From the NCBI GenBank assembly GCA_002684575.1, contig NYVP01000185.1, positions 1 to 5,896 of the forward strand: 5,896 bases of DNA. The letters are read 5' to 3'. This DNA comes from Verrucomicrobiales bacterium (GTDB taxonomy: Bacteria; Verrucomicrobiota; Verrucomicrobiia; Verrucomicrobiales; DEV007). Of this stretch, positions 1-4,677 are shown one piece after another. Each line of letters begins with the position of its first letter. Position 1 is the first letter of the stretch. Under the pieces are notes generated by a model. That model made no database searches, was not told the origin of the DNA, and saw nothing but the letters and a program-made list of their open reading frames with translations. A program made the position numbers and the translations under genes.

Positions 1-275
1 AACATTTATCAGAAAAAAAAATTAAAATTATTAAAAAAGCTTATTACAAATTAAATCTTAGAAAAAATAGTCTGACTATGGAAAAGGGATTTGAACATAA
101 AATTAAACTCGCATATAAAAAATATTTAATAAAAGGAATAAAAGAAAGGAACAATAAAATATCAAGGCATTTTGCAGAAAGACTAATATTAAATAAAAAT
201 TTTGAGGAATGGAAAAAATTAAACAACAGTAAAAAAAGTTATTATGAATATTTAGGAGATGTTTATGGAGAATGA
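1..275 (+). CDS. C-terminal part of an unrecognised, very basic protein (5' end outside window)
   Basis: The reading frame is open from base 3 at the left edge to a TGA at 273-275, giving the last 90 residues of a longer protein; the internal ATG at 78 is unlikely to be the true start because the frame continues upstream without a stop. The fragment is rich in Lys, Asn and Tyr, looks largely helical, and has no cysteines, no membrane segment and no motif I can assign. Phrases such as SRHFAERLILNKNFEEW and YYEYLGDVYGE give no secure family. It overlaps the downstream dehalogenase start by 11 bp (265-275) in a different frame, so the two are almost certainly co-transcribed and translationally coupled, and its product may act in the same pathway. 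I considered the C-terminal helices of a crotonase-type enzyme but cannot support it. It is very likely a real coding sequence; the function is unknown. Confidence 0.7.
   Translation, partial: HLSEKKIKIIKKAYYKLNLRKNSLTMEKGFEHKIKLAYKKYLIKGIKERNNKISRHFAERLILNKNFEEWKKLNNSKKSYYEYLGDVYGE
254..258 (+). promoter_or_regulatory. Shine-Dalgarno sequence of the dehalogenase, deciding its start
   Basis: AGGAG at 254-258 directly abuts the in-frame ATG at 259 but sits 6 nt before the next in-frame ATG at 265, which is normal spacing. It therefore selects 265 as the start. It lies inside the 3' coding sequence of the preceding gene, as expected for translational coupling, and it is the only clear Shine-Dalgarno sequence before any gene start in the window. 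Confidence 0.75.
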
Positions 276-930
276 AAAAATTTATGTATTTGATGCTTAT
301 GGAACGTTATTTGATGTAGATCATGCATGTAAAGAAATGGCAATCCAATTAGGTGATAATTGGGATAAACTATCAAGTATATGGCGACAAAAGCAATTAG
401 AATATAGTTGGTTATACAACTCAATGAATGAATATGATTCATTTTGGAAAATTACCAAAGATAGTCTTGAATATGCCATGAATTTATTATCAATTAACTC
501 AGTCAAAATAAAAAATGAATTACTTGATCTCTATTTTAAAATAAGTGCTTTTGAAGAAGTTGAAGAAGTTTTAAAAAAGATAAAAAAAAATAAAATAAAA
601 ACAGCAATATTATCTAATGGCAGTTATGATATGTTAAATTCAGCAGTTAAAAATTCAAAGTTTGATGAATTAATTAATGAAGTAATATCTGTAGATGAAT
701 GTAAAAAATTTAAGCCTCACGAAGATGTTTATAATTTAGTAATAGATAAATTTAATACAAATAAAAAAAACTGTATTTTTTTTTCAAGCAATTGTTGGGA
801 TATTCATGGAGCATCAAATTTTGGGTTTCAAACAGTATGGGTAAATAGAAAAAAAAATATCGATGAATTACTTCCTGGACAAGTTGATGATCAAGTACAA
901 AGTTTGAAGGAGTATTTTTTTAAAGTGTAG
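265..930 (+). CDS. (S)-2-haloacid dehalogenase (haloacid dehalogenase type II, HAD superfamily)
   Basis: Predicted to hydrolyse L-2-haloalkanoic acids such as 2-chloropropionate or haloacetates to 2-hydroxy acids plus halide (EC 3.8.1.2) in the cytoplasm. Counting from the ATG at 265 (221 aa, typical length), VFDAYGTLFDV puts the nucleophile at Asp10 with Thr14, and WRQKQLEYSWL puts the halide-abstracting arginine at Arg41, the numbering I recall for Pseudomonas sp. YL L-DEX. The other active-site positions are also present: Phe60, LSNGS (Ser117-Asn118), FKP (Lys150), Tyr156, and SSNCWD (Ser174, Asn176, Trp178, Asp179). The whole L-2-haloacid dehalogenase signature is thus intact, which separates it from generic HAD phosphatases. 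An upstream in-frame ATG at 259 is less likely because AGGAG would abut it. It overlaps the preceding gene by 11 bp (operon) and the convergent SDR gene by 11 bp at 920-930. A run of nine T at 776-784 codes for part of the SSN motif. The natural substrate is not shown by the sequence. Confidence 0.93.
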   Translation: MENEKIYVFDAYGTLFDVDHACKEMAIQLGDNWDKLSSIWRQKQLEYSWLYNSMNEYDSFWKITKDSLEYAMNLLSINSVKIKNELLDLYFKISAFEEVEEVLKKIKKNKIKTAILSNGSYDMLNSAVKNSKFDELINEVISVDECKKFKPHEDVYNLVIDKFNTNKKNCIFFSSNCWDIHGASNFGFQTVWVNRKKNIDELLPGQVDDQVQSLKEYFFKV

Positions 931-1648
931 AATTCATGCCACCATCTATTGTGATGATAGAACCAGTCATATAACTATTATTAAGATCTACAAGCATTTT
1001 TAGAGAAGGTAATAATTCATCACAAGATGCAAATCTATCTAAAGGTATTTTAGATTTTAATTTAGAAGATTTTTCACTTTCCAAAAAAGATCTGTTTAAA
1101 TCAGTAATTATATATCCAGGGCAAATTGCATTTACAAGGATGTTATATTTGGCTAATTCTATTGATTGAGATTTAGTCATTTGGATTAAAGCGGCTTTTG
1201 ACATTGAATAAGCTCCAACAAATTTTAAGGGATTTAAACCAAGAATAGAGGATATGTTAATAATACGACCGATTTTATTTAGAATCATTTTCGGTATAAT
1301 TGTATTACTAATATTTAGAGCAGAAATTAAATTAATATTCATAATTTGATTAATCTCATCTAGTGATGCTTCATGGAGAAGATTAGATTGAGCAATGCCT
1401 GCATTATTGATTAAGCAATATAAATTTATATGAGATAACTTTTCCTTAACAAGATTAAAATCGGTAATATCAATTGGTAAAATATCATGATTTAAATTTT
1501 GGTTCGGTAGAGAATTAAATGTTTTAATTAATTGATCTTTGTTTCTTGCAATTCCAATGATCCTATAACCTTCACTTGCAAGAAAGTTTGAAAAAGAAGC
1601 TCCAATACCTTTAGATGCACCTGTAATTAAAATTGTTTTAATATCCAT
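920..1648 (-). CDS. SDR family NAD(P)-dependent oxidoreductase
   Basis: A classical short-chain dehydrogenase/reductase of 242 aa, a usual length. Domain elements in order: nucleotide-binding TGASKGIG (residues 9-16), Arg35 at the end of the second strand (IGIARN, favouring NADP(H)), NNAG at 81-84, the structural Asn106 in MNINLIS, catalytic Ser134 (NISS), Tyr147 and Lys151 in YSMSK, CPG at 176-178, and the C-terminal MTGSIITIDGG. The catalytic tetrad is complete, so it should be an active alcohol/ketone oxidoreductase, resembling FabG and gluconate-5-dehydrogenase relatives; the substrate cannot be read from sequence. The start at 1648 is the only one that retains the glycine-rich loop. No Shine-Dalgarno sequence precedes it. 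It is divergent from the phosphotransferase gene with only 15 bp between start codons, and its 3' end overlaps the dehalogenase by 11 bp. SDRs accompany phosphotransferase-family kinases in some hydroxyacyl-CoA pathways, so a linked role is possible but unproven. Confidence 0.93.
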   Translation of the reverse strand: MDIKTILITGASKGIGASFSNFLASEGYRIIGIARNKDQLIKTFNSLPNQNLNHDILPIDITDFNLVKEKLSHINLYCLINNAGIAQSNLLHEASLDEINQIMNINLISALNISNTIIPKMILNKIGRIINISSILGLNPLKFVGAYSMSKAALIQMTKSQSIELAKYNILVNAICPGYIITDLNRSFLESEKSSKLKSKIPLDRFASCDELLPSLKMLVDLNNSYMTGSIITIDGGMNSTL

Positions 1649-1663
1649 AATTTAAATATATAT
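1649..1663. promoter_or_regulatory. 15-bp divergent start-to-start spacer, all A/T, probable shared promoter edge
   Basis: The 15 bases between the SDR start codon (1646-1648, minus) and the phosphotransferase start codon (1664-1666, plus) are entirely A/T and include the 8-bp palindrome ATTTAAAT at 1650-1657. Neither gene has a Shine-Dalgarno sequence here. TTAAAT (1652-1657) on plus and TATATT (1660-1655) on minus could act as -10 elements for leaderless transcripts, with the -35 regions falling inside the opposite coding sequence. This is inference from spacing and composition only. Confidence 0.35.
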
Positions 1664-2698
1664 ATGAAATTAATGATAAAAAATAATAATAATTTAAAAA
1701 AATGGTTAGAAGAAAAATTACCTCATCTAGGTAATCTCAATAAAATAGAAAAATTTGATGTAGGCCAATCAAATCCAACTTATTTATTATATTGTGAAAA
1801 TAAAAAAATAGTACTTAGATCAAAGCCTATGGGTAATTTATTAAGAGGAGCTCATAGAATAGATAGAGAATATCGAGCAATGAGTGCTCTTAAAGAAACT
1901 AAAATACCAGTTCCAAATATGATTATTTATTGTGATGAAAATAAGATAATTGGTTCAGAGTTTTTTTTGATGGATTTTATTGATGGTATAAAAGAAAAAA
2001 AACCAATCCTAGAAAATTATAGTAAAGATGAGAAAAAAAAAATTTACAAAAAAAAATTAGAAGCACTGGTAAATTTAGCTCAGTTAGACCTGAAAAAGTA
2101 TAATCTAGAGGATTATGGTAAAAAATCAGATTATTTATTTCGACAAATTGATCTATGGATAAAACAATATAGAGCATCTGAAACACAAAAAATAGAAGCT
2201 ATGGAGTTTTTAATTGAGAATTTAGGATCAAATATTCCAGATATATATGAGAAATTTAATCCTGTTTTAACCCATGGCGATTTTAGAATAGATAATATGA
2301 TTTTTACAAAGAATTTAGATATAGCATCTTTATTAGATTGGGAATTATCAACATTGGCACCACCATTTATAGATTTATCATATTGGTGCTTAATGCTTAG
2401 ATTTGAAACAGATTGGCCAATTCCAGGTTTAGGTCAAATTAGAGATAATATTATTACAGAAGGAATACCAAAGGAAAAAGAGTTATTACAACTTTATGCT
2501 GATGCATTAGGATATGATATTGGAAAGAGCTGGAATTTTCTTTTAGCTTTCAACTGCTTTAGATTTGCCGGAATTTTACAAGGAGTATTTAAAAGATCTA
2601 AAGACGGAAACAATGCAGGAAAAGATGCCAACCAAGTTGGGTTATTAACTGAGCCTGTATCAAAAATGGGTGAAAAATTTTTAAAATTATATATTTAA
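1664..2698 (+). CDS. Phosphotransferase family protein (ACAD10/ACAD11-like kinase domain, APH fold)
   Basis: A 344-aa soluble kinase-like protein of the aminoglycoside/choline phosphotransferase fold, closest in motif style to the N-terminal kinase domain of ACAD10/ACAD11 and to bacterial stand-alone homologues such as LvaA. Visible motifs: GQSNPTY (34-40, nucleotide-loop region), LRSKP (51-55, ATP-contacting Lys54), HRIDREYRAM (64-73, Glu69 salt-bridge partner), hinge FFLMDFIDG (100-108), catalytic loop HGDFRIDNMIF (204-214, base Asp206, Asn211), metal-binding LDWELST (224-230, Asp225) and LAPPFIDLSYW. All kinase residues are present, so activity is expected. ACAD10/11 and LvaA phosphorylate 4-hydroxyacyl-CoA esters; by family the substrate is probably a hydroxyacyl-CoA, but the usual acyl-CoA dehydrogenase partner is not in the window. 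The start is the first ATG; an alternative is Met4 at 1673. No Shine-Dalgarno sequence precedes either. Runs of ten A (2033-2042) and nine A (2048-2056) lie in frame. It overlaps the convergent MFS gene by 12 bp. Confidence 0.9.
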   Translation: MKLMIKNNNNLKKWLEEKLPHLGNLNKIEKFDVGQSNPTYLLYCENKKIVLRSKPMGNLLRGAHRIDREYRAMSALKETKIPVPNMIIYCDENKIIGSEFFLMDFIDGIKEKKPILENYSKDEKKKIYKKKLEALVNLAQLDLKKYNLEDYGKKSDYLFRQIDLWIKQYRASETQKIEAMEFLIENLGSNIPDIYEKFNPVLTHGDFRIDNMIFTKNLDIASLLDWELSTLAPPFIDLSYWCLMLRFETDWPIPGLGQIRDNIITEGIPKEKELLQLYADALGYDIGKSWNFLLAFNCFRFAGILQGVFKRSKDGNNAGKDANQVGLLTEPVSKMGEKFLKLYI

Positions 2699-2702
2699 AA
2701 AT
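2677..2702. repeat. 9-bp A/T inverted repeat spanning two overlapping stop codons
   Basis: ATTTTTAAA at 2677-2685 and TTTAAAAAT at 2694-2702 are perfect reverse complements around an 8-nt loop. The element exactly straddles the 12-bp convergent overlap of the phosphotransferase and MFS genes (2687-2698). It could form a weak hairpin in both transcripts and mark their 3' ends, but with no G-C pairs and such AT-rich surroundings it could be chance. Confidence 0.3.
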
Positions 2703-3844
2703 CTGTTAGGGTTTATCATTAGCAAAGATCCAAAAATTAGAACAATGCCAGAAATTATCATTGAAAAAAAGAATGAACCATAATAATCAGTTAGAAGTCC
2801 ACTAAGATAAGGTCCTATCATTTGTCCAATACTGAAAGAAAATGTCAATATTGCGGTCGAAACTATAAAGGATCCAGAGAACCTTTTTTGACCCTCTAAA
2901 AGACACATTGAAGTTATAGGGACAAAGGATATACCAAATAATATACAGGAAAGAAAAATTCCAAATTCATTATTAATTAATACAGAAATCAAAACTCCTA
3001 ATCCTAATATTAAATTCGCTAAAAAAAGTCCAATATCATTTCCAATTTTACTACCAAACCAATTCCAAAAAAAAACAGAAGGTATTCCTGTAATTCCTAC
3101 TACAAACCATACGAAGGGCTCAGTTTTCTCTAAGCCTGGTGTCAATCTTGACATTGTTGATATAAAGGTTCCAAATGCAACATATCCAAACCCATACAAT
3201 CCATAACTAATAGTAATTAAAGAAAATCCTAAATTTGTTTTATGTTTTGATTTTAAATTATATTTAACTTCTGCTTTTTGGATTGGTGTAAATTTAATAA
3301 TTTGAAATGACAGTATTATAGCTAAAATACCAATGGAAAACCATAATTCATCCCATTTAAAATTTAAAAATCCTAGATAAGATACCACAATAGCTGACAG
3401 TGCCATGCCAAGTCCAACTCCAGAAAAATGAGCAGTTCCTAAAAATATTTTACCTTTTTTTTGAACATGTGAAACTATTAGAGATGTTCCTAATATTAAT
3501 ACAAACGCGCTAAAAATTCCATGTATGAAGCGTATGAGTATAAATACCTCAAAAGTATTTGTTAGGCCCATAGCAAAAAGAGATATGATAGAGATAAAGA
3601 TTGAGTAAATAAATATTGATCGGATATTTTTTGGAAATTGCGGGAAAATAGGAATTAACGAACCCAATAAATAACCTAAATAATTTGAAGAAGCTATTAA
3701 GCCTGCTTCTGTTGTGGTTAAATTTAATTCAGAAATCATATAAGGTAAAATAGGAGTATAAGAAAATCTCCCTATTCCAACAGCAATTGTAAGTGCTGCA
3801 ATACCAGTAAGAATTAAAATAGCAACATTATTTGTCTTATTCAT
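2687..3844 (-). CDS. YbfB/YjiJ family major facilitator transporter
   Basis: A 385-aa inner-membrane protein with about twelve hydrophobic segments, at roughly residues 8-28, 45-66, 75-93, 98-120, 133-156, 166-184, 205-229, 243-262, 272-290, 294-316, 325-347 and 354-376, the standard MFS topology with a basic cytoplasmic loop (about 186-204) between the two six-helix halves. The first helix carries GIGRFSYTPILPYM (residues 23-36), a hallmark I associate with the YbfB/YjiJ (MFS_4) group, and the seventh has the related YGFGYVAFGTF. Length and topology are complete. Substrates of this group are largely unknown, so none is assigned; with neighbouring carboxylate and acyl-CoA enzymes, organic acid transport is a guess. 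The start at 3844 leaves a short polar N-terminus before helix 1; no Shine-Dalgarno sequence precedes it. It is divergent from the crotonase gene across 56 bp and overlaps the phosphotransferase gene at its 3' end. Confidence 0.9.
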   Translation of the reverse strand: MNKTNNVAILILTGIAALTIAVGIGRFSYTPILPYMISELNLTTTEAGLIASSNYLGYLLGSLIPIFPQFPKNIRSIFIYSIFISIISLFAMGLTNTFEVFILIRFIHGIFSAFVLILGTSLIVSHVQKKGKIFLGTAHFSGVGLGMALSAIVVSYLGFLNFKWDELWFSIGILAIILSFQIIKFTPIQKAEVKYNLKSKHKTNLGFSLITISYGLYGFGYVAFGTFISTMSRLTPGLEKTEPFVWFVVGITGIPSVFFWNWFGSKIGNDIGLFLANLILGLGVLISVLINNEFGIFLSCILFGISFVPITSMCLLEGQKRFSGSFIVSTAILTFSFSIGQMIGPYLSGLLTDYYGSFFFSMIISGIVLIFGSLLMINPNRFLNI

Positions 3845-3900
3845 TAATTTAGATTATCTTAAATGTATAAATAAGCATCTAACAATTTTATTTTTTTAAT
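3845..3900. promoter_or_regulatory. Divergent promoter region between MFS and crotonase genes
   Basis: This 56-bp spacer is the longest non-coding stretch between genes here. It holds two back-to-back -10-like hexamers that overlap: TATAAA at 3866-3871 on plus (29 nt before the crotonase ATG) and TATACA at 3870-3865 on minus (20 nt before the MFS ATG). They sit inside a 6-bp dyad, TTAGAT at 3849-3854 and ATCTAA at 3877-3882, with arms 28 bp centre to centre. No convincing -35 box is seen on either strand. The plus leader is T-rich (TTTTATTTTTTT, 3886-3897) with no Shine-Dalgarno sequence. The promoter function is expected from position; the individual boxes are tentative. Confidence 0.4.
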
Positions 3901-4677
3901 ATGGAATTTATAGAAACAAAAAAAATTACAAATAATATTGCTAAAATAACGCTGACTAATGGTAAAAAATACAACCCATTATCTCTAAATGTGTTAAGGC
4001 ATCTAAATAATGAATTCAATGATTTGTCAAATGATTCAAATGTGAAAGTAATCATAATTTCATCAAATGGTCCAGGTTTCTCAGCAGGACATGATTTACA
4101 AGAGCTTAAACAAAATAAAAATAATAAAGAATTTTTTACCGAACTTTTTAATGAGTGTTCAGATCTAATGCTAAAAATAATGAAATCACCTCAACCGGTA
4201 ATAGCTCAAATACCTGGGGTCGCAGCTGCGGCAGGATGTCAATTAGTTGCAACATGTGATCTTGCTATAGCATCTAATGAAGCAGTTTTTATAACTCCTG
4301 GCGTAAATATAGGTTTATTTTGTTCTACACCAATGGTTGCGGTTTCTAGATCTCTAGGTCGAAAAAAAACAATGGAAATGTTGTTAACTGGTGAAAGTAT
4401 GAATGCTGAGGATGCTGTTAGTTTTGGGTTAATTAATAAAAAAGTTCCTTTAAACGAATTAGAGATAACAGTATTAAACTTTGCAAAATTAATTGCATCT
4501 AAACCAACTTCAACTGTTAGAATTGGGAAAGAAGCATTTTATAAACAAGCCGAATTGCCAATAGAAAAAGCTTATAAATATACATCTGAAGTTATGGCTC
4601 AAAATATGTTAAAAAAAGATGCTAAGGAGGGCATAGAAGCGTTTCTAGAAAAAAGAGAACCCAAATGGGAAAATTAG
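3901..4677 (+). CDS. ECHDC3-like enoyl-CoA hydratase/isomerase (crotonase) family protein without canonical catalytic Glu
   Basis: A 258-aa crotonase-fold protein of normal family length. FSAGHDLQEL (60-69) supplies the first oxyanion-hole backbone and IPGVAAAAGCQLVATCDLAIAS (104-125 region) the second, so CoA-thioester binding is expected. TPGVNIGLFCSTP (132-144) and the C-terminal EGIEAFLEKREPKW are also family hallmarks. The SxGHDL and PGVxxGLFCSTP wording is what I associate with human ECHDC3 and its bacterial relatives. In mitochondrial hydratase numbering, Glu144 is replaced by Gln114 (GCQL instead of GCEL) and Glu164 by Gly134 (TPGV instead of xPEI). A standard hydratase mechanism is therefore unlikely; another thioester reaction or a non-catalytic acyl-CoA role is possible. 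The start ATG at 3901 matches the family N-terminus; it has no Shine-Dalgarno sequence and follows a T-rich leader. It converges on metY with a 4-bp overlap (4674-4677). Confidence 0.92.
   Translation: MEFIETKKITNNIAKITLTNGKKYNPLSLNVLRHLNNEFNDLSNDSNVKVIIISSNGPGFSAGHDLQELKQNKNNKEFFTELFNECSDLMLKIMKSPQPVIAQIPGVAAAAGCQLVATCDLAIASNEAVFITPGVNIGLFCSTPMVAVSRSLGRKKTMEMLLTGESMNAEDAVSFGLINKKVPLNELEITVLNFAKLIASKPTSTVRIGKEAFYKQAELPIEKAYKYTSEVMAQNMLKKDAKEGIEAFLEKREPKWEN

Noticed and set aside
44..226. Minus-strand hydrophobic open frame opposite the left-edge gene
   Set aside because: It is antisense to a continuous coding frame, and its Phe/Leu/Ile-rich composition is what the complement of Lys/Asn-rich codons produces; no start signal.
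321..506. Minus-strand 61-codon open frame inside the dehalogenase
   Set aside because: It is opposite conserved catalytic regions including Arg41, and nothing in the frame resembles a known protein.
1977..2186. Minus-strand open frame within the phosphotransferase gene
   Set aside because: It lies opposite intact kinase coding sequence with conserved motifs around it; its F/L-rich translation is the mirror of the A-rich lysine codons.
4640..4673. Minus-strand CCC-ATTT-GGG stem followed by TTCTCTTTTTT as a metY terminator
   Set aside because: The T-rich tail is suggestive, but the stem is only 3 bp, too short to call in this composition.
920..4677. A complete levulinate-type (lva) operon
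   Set aside because: The genes are on alternating strands, and no acyl-CoA dehydrogenase or CoA synthetase is in the window, so only a possible pathway link is reported.
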